DNA of 18,654 nt, taken from Cymbomonas tetramitiformis. Lineage: Eukaryota > Chlorophyta > Pyramimonadophyceae > Pyramimonadales > Pyramimonadaceae. Below are positions 1 through 8,100 of this stretch, piece after piece. The position numbers were made by a program, and so were the translations under genes. The notes beneath the pieces are model-generated. The model did no database searches. It had not been told where the DNA came from and saw nothing but the letters and a program-made list of their open reading frames with translations. Every line of letters begins with the position of its first letter. Positions within the stretch are counted from its first letter, which is position 1. The stretch is taken from assembly GCA_001247695.2 (NCBI GenBank), contig LGRX02009899.1, forward strand, positions 1 through 18,654. The letters are read 5' to 3'.

Positions 1-721
1 CACGATTTTAGTGATTTGGCTGGCTGGACCAAAAAAAATAAGGAAGAGGTCAAAATAAGGAAGGCGCTCGCTGGCTGGCATGCTTTCGGCAATCTTAACA
101 TAAGGAATTGACGCTGGCATAACTTGACGCGGTGCACATGGCTTTAGGCTAATTATTGCACATGGCATTAGGCAATTATTGGTGTTATGGTGTGTACACC
201 ATAATATAAGCTATGCATATGATTATACGCCTTACTTAGCTGGCACTAAGTGCCATACATAGTCAGACTGTGAAATTATGCCGTCCTTCATGTCTGTGTG
301 CAGCTCTCTAAGCTGTTGCCTACTCGCTGGGTCCATTTTATCACTTCGAAAAATCAGCACAAAGTTTTCTCGAAAATTTCAGTTTGTAAGGCTGACGTGA
401 GGAAAATAACGAATGGTGCTGGCTGGCTCATGAATCGCGTTCCTTCTAATGAACAATTCATTAGCACCGGCGGCGAGAGAGGGGGGTCCGCGATTTTAGT
501 GATTTGGTGGCGGAGCCGGATCTGCGTTTCATTAAATATGAGTGTTTGCGTATTCAAGGAAGGGCGAATGACCTGTCATCGAGAGTTCGTATGTCGAACT
601 CGAGGTAATAAGCAAGATACATCTTGAAGTACAAACAAGAACCATCTTGGCTTTAAGCATGTGCGGAACACGCATGCACAGTATGAACGAACTATTCGTT
701 ATCACAATACTGGTCGTTCAA
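1..721. other. Non-coding stretch with small palindromes
   Basis: No protein-like reading frame was recognised here. The longest open frame (298-627, plus) has no familiar motif, no codon structure that stands out and no splice context. Two compact palindromes are visible. At 185-204, TTATGGTG pairs with CACCATAA around a 4-nt loop. At 241-255, TGGCACT pairs with AGTGCCA around a single base. Positions 137-182 contain a short imperfect direct repeat built on GCACATGGC. Confidence 0.5.
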
Positions 722-780
722 CATACGTCTCGGGTTCACAACCCAATGGCGGTACTATCTATGATGATAGGAGACGTATG
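722..780. other. Compact three-way-junction inverted repeat
   Basis: A perfect 10-bp outer stem (CATACGTCTC at 722-731, GAGACGTATG at 771-780) encloses two hairpins. The first is GGGTT/AACCC at 732-744 with a 3-nt loop, directly abutting the 5' outer strand. The second is CTATC/GATAG at 755-770 with a 6-nt loop, directly abutting the 3' outer strand. Only a 10-nt linker is unpaired. The fold is visible in the sequence. Whether it is made as RNA, or is a cruciform-forming DNA relic, is unknown. Confidence 0.55.
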
Positions 781-1572
781 GTATAAGATGAGGAAGCGTT
801 GGGCTTCAGATCTTCACTCAGAGACTGCACTCATCACCCGCTATTTCTTACACTTGCGTTGCTGTCCAACTTCGCAGTGTTAACTTGTATATTGATACTA
901 TACTCACGGCCTGTTTATCTTGCCGTATCATATGGTATTCTCCTAAATCTCGTCAAGGCACGATAAGAGAACTCAAGTGAGTGCAGCGTCAGACATAGTA
1001 TATATTATATTGTTCACAGGTTGCAGGCTGCAGGCGCATAAGCGACAGCGCTCACAGTGATATTGAATATCTGCAAACCGAATAATATACGCTTGAATAT
1101 CGTCAGCACACGGATTGCGCGAGGATTTTTCATCGCGAACATATTTGCAGCTGACAGCATCCGCAAAGAAATCGTCTTGATTTTATAAGCGACAAGGTGT
1201 GCGCACAGTGTACGGAACGCATACAAATGATGTCAAAATTCGCAGGATTGTCACTGTATGCGAGATGCAGATGCGCGAACGAAAAATGATCGTCAGTACA
1301 TATGCTTTACATCAACTGCGACTGGACGCACGAAATTTCGTTTAACAGCGCGCTCGCATTCGTTCATGCGATGTACATCAGCAGCAATGATATACTTTGT
1401 GAAATGATTGGCAACATCGATTTTCGCAAATGCTCGTATGATGATTTTTAGCTCGTCAGCGCGATGTGCACTGATGTGATGCTCGTGTGCGCGATGTGCA
1501 CGTCAGCGCGATGTCATGATTTCATCTGATGCAATGGACGCACGTTTTTAGGACGCATGATCACTATACTGC
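781..1572. other. Non-coding stretch with short direct repeats
   Basis: No gene was recognised. GCGCGATGT occurs three times (1459, 1489 and 1506), and the longer word CGTCAGCGCGATGT occurs at 1454 and 1501. Scattered short inverted repeats are present, but they are weaker than those downstream. Confidence 0.4.
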
Positions 1573-1932
1573 TGTGAAAGTATGATCACCATACTGCAGC
1601 AATTCACACTATGTCCTGATGACTGCATCGATATTTCTAATCATCAGCATTTCATACTTATCTGAAGTATAGTGCGCAAAATGTTTATTTGAGCACACAC
1701 TAACTTACAGCATATATTACCTGCAGCATCTGAGTATATGTATATCTTATACTGAATGACTGCTACACTGTAAGTTGTGCATGCATTATGATAACAGATG
1801 TTCTATATGATCCAACTTGATCACGGTAACAGTTGGAGTAGATAGCATATCACAATACATTAGATGTGCACGAAAGCATTCATTTGCAGTGCATGCTAAC
1901 TATATTAGAACCCATACAGTATAAGGTGCCTG

Positions 1933-2025
1933 TTCAGTAATCTTAACACAGTAATTAGCTCAATATGACCCGGTGGAGTCGAGATACTCCTCGGATCACA
2001 TATTGTTCTACTGTGGATTACTGAA
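1933..2025. other. 93-nt multi-step hairpin
   Basis: Four nested stem blocks pair in order. TTCAGTAATC (1933-1942) pairs with GATTACTGAA (2016-2025). CACAGTA (1947-1953) pairs with TACTGTG (2009-2015). CAATATG (1961-1967) pairs with CATATTG (1999-2005). GGAGT (1975-1979) pairs with ACTCC (1986-1990). The first two blocks are contiguous on the 3' side and separated by a 4-nt bulge on the 5' side. The size and shape resemble a small-RNA precursor, but no expression evidence is available. Confidence 0.6.
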
Positions 2026-2339
2026 AGGATGCTCACCGGAGCTGTATGTGAAATAGATCCTGCAACTCGTTTTGTAAATGAGATTATTTTGGAATTGCAA
2101 TAACTCCTAAACTTAATATATCATGCTAGATGTATTCAGTGCATGGTATGCTGATAATCCTGCATGATGAACTGTCTGGAAACATTGTAATGTCCAGAAG
2201 TTATCTTACTGCAAAGTGTGTAAAAGTGAGCACACACACACACTGACAAAAAAGTGCTAATCAATAAGCACTATACATGCACACACGCTGCATTGTATGT
2301 ATTGATATTCACTGATTCAAAGTGAATTGATTAACTTAA

Positions 2340-2420
2340 ATATCTATCATGTATATGATAATGTAGATACCACTTTACAAACACATGTGCGTGTAAAGTG
2401 TCAGCGATTGTGATAGATAT
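2340..2420. other. 81-nt nested hairpin
   Basis: ATATCTATCA (2340-2349) pairs perfectly with TGATAGATAT (2411-2420). Inside it, CACTTTACA (2371-2379) pairs perfectly with TGTAAAGTG (2392-2400) around a 12-nt loop. Confidence 0.6.
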
Positions 2421-2484
2421 GGGAACAGATAAACCAACATGCTGTAGGGCTGGATGGAGTTATCTCCAGACCCGAAGGCAAGAT

Positions 2485-2523
2485 ACTGCACCCATGCAAC
2501 AGCTGGTAACTGTTGGGTGCAGT
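2485..2523. other. 39-nt two-step hairpin
   Basis: ACTGCACC (2485-2492) pairs with GGTGCAGT (2516-2523). After a 4-nt bulge, CAACAG (2497-2502) pairs with CTGTTG (2510-2515) around a 7-nt loop. All 14 pairs are Watson-Crick. Confidence 0.6.
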
Positions 2524-2646
2524 CCACTCGCCATTCCACATATCATCGCTGGAGCAACAACAACAACTACATTGCATAATGACAATTGATTCAGATTTGA
2601 TCAGTTCAAATGCATGTAACTCTCAGATCAGTATCTACATGACATC

Positions 2647-2669
2647 TGGCATGTGGCACGCGTGGGTGG
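2647..2669 (+). repeat. Left terminal inverted repeat
   Basis: These 23 bp begin TGGCATGTGGCACGCG and are the exact reverse complement of 9327-9349. Weaker homology continues inwards on both sides. Confidence 0.7.
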
Positions 2670-2730
2670 TACGTTTATGCATAATTTGACGATTTTTCGA
2701 AAAAATGACATTTAGAAGTGTTAGAAGGTT

Positions 2731-3590
2731 GGAGAAGTTTGGAGAAGGTTTGGACAAACTCAAAAATGTAAAATTTTGACATTTCGGGTTTTGGAGTAGC
2801 CGTGCGGGGCCATTTCGTTTACTGCAAATACCAGGGAATCAAGTCGTGCACATGGAATGCTCGCGCGACAAATTAATAAGTTTATAAAAGGCCATTACAA
2901 GGTTTGGGAAGGTACAACATGCTAATAGAAGGCAGTGAAAGGTTGCATATCAAATATTTTAGGGTTTTAGGGTTGTTGGCGGGGTGGTGTGGGTGAAATA
3001 TTAGCTGTGAGAGGGGGTTCGGCGTATGCGGGGTTCGCTATAAAGTGCACAATTTCGGGAAATGATGATATTACACGGTTTGATACTTTTGGAGAAGTTT
3101 GGAGAAGGTTTGGACAAACTCAAAAATGTAAAATTTTGACGTTTAGGGTTTTGGAGTAGTCGTGCGGGGCCATTTTGGTCACTGCAAACAGCAGGAAATC
3201 GTGTTTTGCACTTGGCATGCATGCGCGACATATGAATGTGTCGCTACGAGGCCAATGGCAAGTTTGTGAAGGTGCACCATGCTAGTAGAAGGCATTAGAA
3301 AGTTGCATAGCCCATATTTTATTGTTATCGGGTTGCGGGGCCGTGTGGGAGAGATACTAGTTGTGAGAGCGGAGGTTTTATTATGTATGGGCTATGGGGC
3401 GGGGCGCTATAAAGTGCATGATTCCGGGAAATGATATTATATGACTTAATATTTTTGGAGAACATTGGAGAAGGTTCGTAGAAACAAAACCGATGCAGTA
3501 TTTTGATATTTTAGGTTTTTGAGTAGCCGCGCGGGGCCAATTTGTTCACTGCAAATATCAGGGTGCCATGTTATGCACATGGGAGATGTT
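2731..3590 (-). repeat. Left satellite arm, three diverged units
   Basis: The block GGAGAAGTTTGGAGAAGG recurs at 2731 and 3091, and in a decayed form at 3457, giving periods of about 360-366 bp. Each unit also holds a GTGCGGGGCC block, and two of them keep a TTTAGGG- or TTTCGGG-like word. The units are the reverse complement of those at 8101-9310. Short open frames in the units (for example 3001-3231, minus) are by-products of the repeat. Confidence 0.75.
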
Positions 3591-3844
3591 TTTGAAAAGA
3601 GCAATTCACTATGCAAGTGCATTTCCATGTTCATATTTCCACGTTCATATACAACCTAATGTATGGATACTTGCAAGTGGCATTATGGTATACGGCTATT
3701 ATTATCGTATGCAAAACTACGTACTGTGCAAGATGCTGCAACGGAAATATAGTGTATGCTTATGCGTATGCGCGAGATGCTGTAGTGAGCACAATGTGTG
3801 CGCTTGTGCGTATGCTTATGGTGGGATGCTTTGAATATGGCTTT
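3591..3844. other. Flank with a decayed copy of the 286-bp repeat
   Basis: From about 3744 the words GCGAGATGCTGTAGTGAGCA and GGGATGCTTT match, imperfectly, the 286-bp unit that follows. This marks an older, diverged partial copy. Nothing coding was recognised. Confidence 0.45.
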
Positions 3845-3882
3845 GGGCGCACACTCGGCCGGGCACTGCCGAGAGTGCGCCC
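3845..3882. other. Strong GC-rich hairpin
   Basis: GGGCGCACACTCGGC (3845-3859) pairs with GCCGAGAGTGCGCCC (3868-3882) with one mismatch, around an 8-nt loop. In the two later tandem units this place is taken by a different hairpin (GGGTGCT/AGCACCC plus an AT-rich stem). Confidence 0.6.
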
Positions 3883-4686
3883 ACCTCGAGGCGGTCAGGG
3901 ATTCAACCTGAGCTGACCGGTGGTGAACCGGTCAGGCTGCCGCCCCTATCACCTGAGACGTGCCGTGCGAGATGCTGCGGTGAGCACAAATTGTGTGCTA
4001 ATGTATGTGCTTATGCATATCTGTATATCTATGCGGTGCGATGCTTTATACATATTCAACTATAAGGAGCGCTCACCTCTAGTTGTGGGTCAAGAGTAGC
4101 TTTGGGTGCTGAGATTTAGCACCCAAAATCTTGCTAAATATATAATAGCGAGATTGAATCCCTCGCCCACCTCGAGGCGGTCAGGGATTCAACCTGAGCT
4201 GACCGGTGGCGAACCGGTCAGGCTGCCGCCCCTATCACCTGAGACGTGCCGTGCGAGATGCTGCGGTGAGCACAAATTGTGTGCTAATGTATGTGCTTAT
4301 GCATATCTGTATATCTATGCGGTGCGATGCTTTATACATATTCAACTATAAGGAGCGCTCACCTCTAGTTGTGGGTCAAGAGTAGCTTTGGGTGCTGAGA
4401 TTTAGCACCCAAAATCTTGCTAAATATATAATAGCGAGGTTGAATCCCTCGCCCACCTCGAGGCGGTCAGGGATTCAACCTGAGCTGACCGGTGGCGAAC
4501 CGGTCAGGCTGCCGCCCCTATCACCTGAGACGTGCTGTGCGAGATGCTGCGGTGAGCACAAATTGTGTGCTAATGTATGTGCTTATGCATATCTGTATAT
4601 CTATGCGGTGCGATGCTTTATACATATTCAACTATAAGGAGCGCTCACCTTTAGTTGTGGGTCAAGAGTAGCTTTGGGTGCTGAGA
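3881..4686. repeat. Tandem repeat, 286-bp unit, 2.8 copies
   Basis: CCACCTCGAG recurs at 3881, 4167 and 4453, so the period is exactly 286 bp, and copies 2 and 3 are almost identical. Each unit contains several inverted repeats: TCAGG/CCTGA with a 7-nt loop, CTGACCGGT/ACCGGTCAG with a 5-nt loop, and a GGCGG/CCGCC stem closing both. Read on the minus strand, the unit carries the last 30 or so bases of the exon at 4649-4738 together with its GTGAGC donor. The array is therefore a duplicated exon end plus intron. Open frames at 4106 and 4392 (plus) are repeat shadows. Confidence 0.8.
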
Positions 4687-5079
4687 TCTCAGAAGCCTGA
4701 GATACAGGGGTCGCCGACGGCGCTAGTTGCAGTGAACTCTGCATCACAAAGGGCATACACGCAGTTGTGAGTGTTGCGAGGCATAGAACTAGAAATGCGT
4801 TGATACATTATATTTGGAATCTAGTAATTATGAGTTGCTGACCTTTTTAGGGACTACAGAAGCTGGCTCTTGGGTCGACTGTGGCGTAGTTCCACAGGTT
4901 GCGGCATATGAACCCTGCAACACACGATGCTGAAATTCTTTTGGCTAAGCCACATGTGAACGCAAGTAGTGTTAAGGTTAAGGTTCACTCACTTTTGTGG
5001 CGTCTGCAGCTTCGAAAATGAGTCTTTCGGGCGGGTTAACAAATGATTCTCGGAGGTCGGTCAGGTCGGTCAATACGGT
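4649..5079 (-). pseudogene. Fragment of a Ser/Thr/Pro-rich gene, three exons
   Basis: Three minus-strand exons splice in one phase. Exon 5079-4993 (29 codons, reading ...FVNPPERLIFEAADATK) ends at an ideal AAAA|GTGAGT donor. Exon 4914-4843 (24 codons, GSYAATCGTTPQ...) lies between TGTTGCAG and AAG|GTCAGC. Exon 4738-4649 (30 codons, SSLQLAPSATPVSQ...) lies between GATGCAG and AAAG|GTGAGC. All junctions are phase 0. The first exon is closed upstream by a TAA with no acceptor in between, and no downstream partner was found, so the gene is broken. The product is not recognised. Low-complexity, acidic-to-polar composition suggests a disordered linker. The location inside the inverted-repeat element fits capture of host exons. 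Confidence 0.5.
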
Positions 5080-5152
5080 TTATCGCCAAAAGAAATTAAA
5101 ATAAAAATTCTGCCGAAATGTAACGCTTTGTGCCCCCCGCCCTGAGAACCAC

Positions 5153-5294
5153 CTCCATGGCACGTCTTACATTTGATCGCCGGTGCAATAGTTTTGGGGA
5201 CCGCACAATCGGGGACCACACATTTCTCTACAACCTTTTCTTGCTTCCTCGAAATAGCTTTCTTGACAGCCTTTGTTCCACGGTTGATCCCCAT
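5153..5294 (-). pseudogene. Candidate exon with a C4-type metal-binding motif
   Basis: The frame starts at an ATG in a good context (AACATGG) and encodes a lysine-rich N-terminus (about 20 residues), followed by C-x4-C-x12-C-x2-C-H (residues around CVVPDC and KCKTCH). That spacing could bind zinc. It ends at a possible donor (GAG|GTGGTT, 5153/5152) in phase 1, and the frame runs on to 5070 if unspliced. It lies just upstream, in transcription order, of the three Ser/Thr/Pro-rich exons and may belong to the same gene, but the phases do not join cleanly. The family is not recognised. Confidence 0.35.
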
Positions 5295-5370
5295 GTTTCT
5301 TGGGCAAGGCGTGCTACTTACTCTTAGGTTTCAGGAGCATAAAGTCCATTAAGTAAAGTCCGTCCAGAAC

Positions 5371-6262
5371 TCCAAAGCGCCACATGTTCGTGCACATAGA
5401 AATATCCCACGAAAACATATTTGGGCGTGGAACGCTAACAGATTTGGAGTCCGTCGATAAAACTTGATCGAACTCCAAAGCGCCACATCACGATGCACAT
5501 AACATTATGTCCCGGATATGAATTTTGATGTGGAACGCTGACAGATTTGGAGTCCGTCGATAAAACTCGATCGAACTCCAAAGCGCCACATCACGATGCA
5601 CATAACATTATGTCGCGGATATAAAATTCTGATGTGGAGCGCTGACAGATTTGGAGTCCGTCGATAAAACTCGATCGAACTCCAAAGCGCCACATCACGA
5701 TGCACATAACATTATGTCGCGGATATAAAATTCTGATGTGGAGCGCTGACAGATTTGGAGTCCGTCGATAAAACTCGATCGAACTCCAAAGCGCCACATC
5801 ACGATGCACATAACATTATGTCCCGGATATAAATTTTTGATGTGGAGCGCTGACAGATTTGGAGTCCGTCGATAAAACTCGATCGAACTCCAAAGCGCCA
5901 CATCACGATGCACATAACATTATGTCGCGGATATAAAATTCTGATGTGGAGCGCTGACAGATTTGGAGTCCGTCGATAAAACTCGATCGAACTCCAAAGC
6001 GCCACATCACGATGCACATAACATTATGTCGCGGATATAAAATTCTGATGTGGAGCGCTGACAGATTTGGAGTCCGTCGATAAAACTCGATCGAACTCCA
6101 AAGCGCCACATCACGATGCACATAACATTATGTCCCGGATATAAAATTCTGATGTGGAGCGCTGACAGATTTGGAGTCCGTCGATAAAACTCGATCGAAC
6201 TCCAAAGCGCCACATCACGATGCACATAACATTATGTCCCGGATATAAAATTTGATGTGGAA
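5371..6262. repeat. Satellite array, 104-bp unit, 8.6 copies
   Basis: TCCAAAGCGC recurs at 5371, 5474, 5577, 5681, 5785, 5889, 5993, 6097 and 6201, a period of 103-104 bp. The central copies are nearly identical and the first is diverged, as expected for homogenisation inside an array. Each unit has dyad symmetry: GATGTGG ... CGCT ... TTTGGAGT pairs with ACTCCAAA-GCGCCACATC with small bulges. Frames of 66-72 residues on the minus strand repeat every 104 bp and are not genes, because 104 is not a multiple of three and the frame drifts. Confidence 0.95.
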
Positions 6263-6267
6263 ACGTT

Positions 6268-6379
6268 CACTGCTGAACGGGAAGTGAAGGTGTCCACTGT
6301 AGGCATTTTTGCAGAATACTGTAAAAGTTCAAACTCACCGCTAGAGTCGTCACGCTTCACATTTCACCGTCCAGCAGTG
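6268..6379. repeat. Imperfect inverted repeat, about 112 nt
   Basis: CACTGCTGAACGG (from 6268), followed by GAAGTGAAGGTG, pairs with CACGCTTCAC...CACCGTCCAGCAGTG (ending 6379) with a few mismatches. The loop is about 55 nt. It sits directly after the 104-bp array. Confidence 0.45.
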
Positions 6380-6544
6380 TGCAGCAGCGTGCGGTGGCCT
6401 CGCTAGCGGGTTGCATGTTATGATATTTCTCATTCTTGCTCGCTGCAATATGTCACAGGTTTGTAGTGCATGTTTTTATATGTATATGTATTACTTTGTG
6501 TGTGCTTAGCGCGCTCATCCTTGGCATGCGCGGAACTTTGACTT

Positions 6545-6613
6545 GGAGTGAACGGGAAGATTCCCGCGAGTCCTTTGCACTCGAAATAGTTGGTTCAAAT
6601 CCAACTCACTCCA
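6545..6613 (+). tRNA. tRNA-like cloverleaf, anticodon position UUU, odd D arm
   Basis: A full cloverleaf can be drawn. The 7-bp acceptor stem is perfect (GGAGTGA 6545-6551, TCACTCC 6606-6612), with discriminator A6613. The D arm is GGGA/TCCC (6554-6565) with only a 4-nt loop. The anticodon stem is CGAGT/ACTCG (6567-6583) with a 7-nt loop CCTTTGC. The variable region has 5 nt. The T arm is GTTGG/CCAAC with loop TTCAAAT (6589-6605), and GGTTCAAATCC matches the B box of Pol III promoters. By position the anticodon would be TTT (lysine), but residue 33 is C instead of the near-universal T, and the D loop lacks the G18-G19 pair. No CCA end is encoded. It is more likely a tRNA-derived gene or pseudogene than a normal tRNA-Lys. 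Confidence 0.55.
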
Positions 6614-6620
6614 CCTCTCC

Positions 6621-6624
6621 TTTT
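6621..6624 (+). terminator. Possible Pol III terminator
   Basis: TTTT begins 8 nt after the tRNA-like 3' end, the usual place and form of an RNA polymerase III stop. Confidence 0.4.
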
Positions 6625-6705
6625 CATTTTCCTTCGTTAATTTCGTTTGTCACTTATATTCTCTTCATCTTTACTGAACGTTACTTGGTTGGTTTTGTTT
6701 TTCAG

Positions 6706-6983
6706 ATCGCTGAAAATATTCGAGTGGTGAAATCAATTTTTCCACCATCATCTCGCGTTCACATTCGCGCTTCTTTGAGGTTCCTAGGTTGCTAGTTATG
6801 TTTTGCACAAGGGAATCTTTAATGCGTTTCCCGCTTTTTACTAAGTGTTGGTTCTTTGCTTTACTTTTCAGATCGGCTGTTTTGGAGAAACCCTAAATGG
6901 AGAAAATCGACCGCCTCGAGTACTTCATGAGCTTCAAGCTTCCCTTCGAGCGTGCTAGGTTGATAGATTGTTTACAATCGTAG
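6706..6983 (+). CDS. Candidate 5' exons and 28-residue ORF
   Basis: Two T-rich stretches end in acceptor-like sites, TTTGTTTTTCAG (exon from 6706) and TTACTTTTCAG (exon from 6872), and both are followed by ATCG-GCTG-like starts, so one may be a duplicate of the other. After the second, an ATG in a strong context (CTAAATGG, 6897) opens a 28-residue frame ending at TAG 6981-6983 (MEKIDRLEYF... then ...FERARLIDC). A possible donor (CTAG|GTTGAT) lies within it. The product is not recognised. It may be the 5' end of a captured gene, or chance. Confidence 0.25.
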
Positions 6984-7330
6984 TGTTGGAACTAGAAATC
7001 GTACGAATAGAACGTTATTTTGCGTATTGGTAGGATAGAGATGAGTAGTCCCAATTGTATCCCATCGTGCCAAGCTAGCTTCACTATCGTATTAATATGA
7101 TTGTATTAAACATGCTCGAGTGTTCCATGCGTATGCGTGATGTGCTAGCCTTCGCATAGCATACGCATTGTGAACACACTTTATGTAAGTAGCACACATT
7201 TTCGCAATCCTCTTGTGATATTGTGCATATAGATAGGCCTCGTACACGCGCACCAGAGCTGTACCCACCATTGCGTGCATGTGTACCCTTTTCGAGTACA
7301 CATGCACCTATAGCGTACTTATGCATACGT
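6984..7330. other. Unassigned spacer
   Basis: Nothing coding was recognised. From about 7250 the sequence grades into the GTAC-rich region, with several GTACAC and GTACAT words. Confidence 0.4.
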
Positions 7331-8080
7331 ACGTACATATTGGGTACATATGTATGGGAGGCTCGTACACGCTTGGTACATGTGTACTAATAATGCACCG
7401 ATATACACGTGCATATGGGGTGCGTATGCACCAGTCATGTTAGTATCAATAAGTACATATGTACCTGGTCTGCGTACATGCGTACCCGGCATGTACCTCA
7501 CTCAAATGTACAAGCGGGGTGCATATGCACCAGTCATGTTAATATCAATAAGTACATATGCACCTGGCTTACGTACATATGTACCTGGCCTGCGTACATG
7601 CGCACCCGGCATGTACTTGATGCGTAGGTACATGTATGGTACGTGCGCACCAGTCATGTTATTATCAATAAGTACATATGTACCCGGCCTAAGTACCTAC
7701 AGTGTACCCCGGGTGTCCCAACGGTAACAAGTAACGGTAACATCCAACGGTAACCTGAGTACATATGCGGTACACATGTACCCGTCCATGGGTACATATC
7801 GGGTACATGCGCAGGCGGCATAAGGTACATAAACATACGCATGTACCCGTCGTGTACCCGTTCGTGGGTACATGCCGGGTACGCATGCCGCGCCGCGAGC
7901 AAGTACACGTCGGGTACAAGGCAAAGTACACGTGTACCCGACATGTACCAAACCCCGTTTTTTACTGTTTTGGTACACGTCGGGTACTCGTTGGGTACAC
8001 GTCGGGTACACGTTGGGTACACGTTGGGTACACGTCGGGTACACGTCCCGGGTACATGTCGCGTACATATGCACTGGGGT
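7331..8080. repeat. GTAC-rich degenerate repeat region
   Basis: GTAC occurs at very high density over about 750 bp, mostly inside GGGTAC, GTACAT, GTACCC and GTACACG. A longer unit is visible at its 5' end: CACCAGTCATGTT followed by ATCAATAAGTACATATG recurs at 7429, 7528 and 7648 (spacings 99 and 120). Because the core word is a palindrome, both strands stay open for long stretches, producing many false frames (for example 7765-8154 plus and 7654-8142 minus). Confidence 0.75.
7971..8047 (+). repeat. 11-bp minisatellite, 7 copies
   Basis: Seven exact 11-bp steps of GGGTACACGTY run from 7971 to 8047, with one changed base in two of the units. Confidence 0.9.
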
Positions 8081-8100
8081 TTCCAAAATTTGTAGGGAAA

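Larger units (their letters stand above)
1573..2523. repeat. Dense run of successive nested stem-loops
   Basis: At least ten independent inverted repeats follow one another in about 950 bp. Examples are TGTGAA/TTCACA (1573/1603) around AGTATG/CATACT (1579/1590); CTGATGA/TCATCAG (1616/1641); ATACTT/AAGTAT (1654/1665); AACTTACAG/CTGTAAGTT (1702/1768) around AGTATA/TATACT (1733/1748); ATATG/CATAT (1805/1846) around CCAACT/AGTTGG (1812/1831); TCTGG-ACATT with AATGT-CCAGA (2175-2198); AGTGCT/AGCACT (2253/2267); TTCACT/AGTGAA (2308/2321); and TGGAG/CTCCA (2455/2464). The strongest three are listed separately. The hairpin sequences are not copies of one another, so this is not a simple satellite. 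Candidate explanations are a structured RNA or a hairpin-rich end of a mobile element. Confidence 0.6.

Noticed and set aside
298..627. 109-residue plus-strand frame
   Set aside because: No motif, no splice or start context, and no support from neighbours.
1612..1650. CTGATGA as a possible hammerhead ribozyme core
   Set aside because: The required stem II followed by GAAA is absent. The word simply pairs with TCATCAG downstream.
5505..6225. Six overlapping minus-strand frames of 66-72 residues repeating one another
   Set aside because: They recur every 104 bp with the satellite. The period is not a multiple of three and each frame ends in the next unit.
5371..6262. CRISPR array
   Set aside because: Units are contiguous and alike throughout, with no unique spacers, and the genome is eukaryotic.
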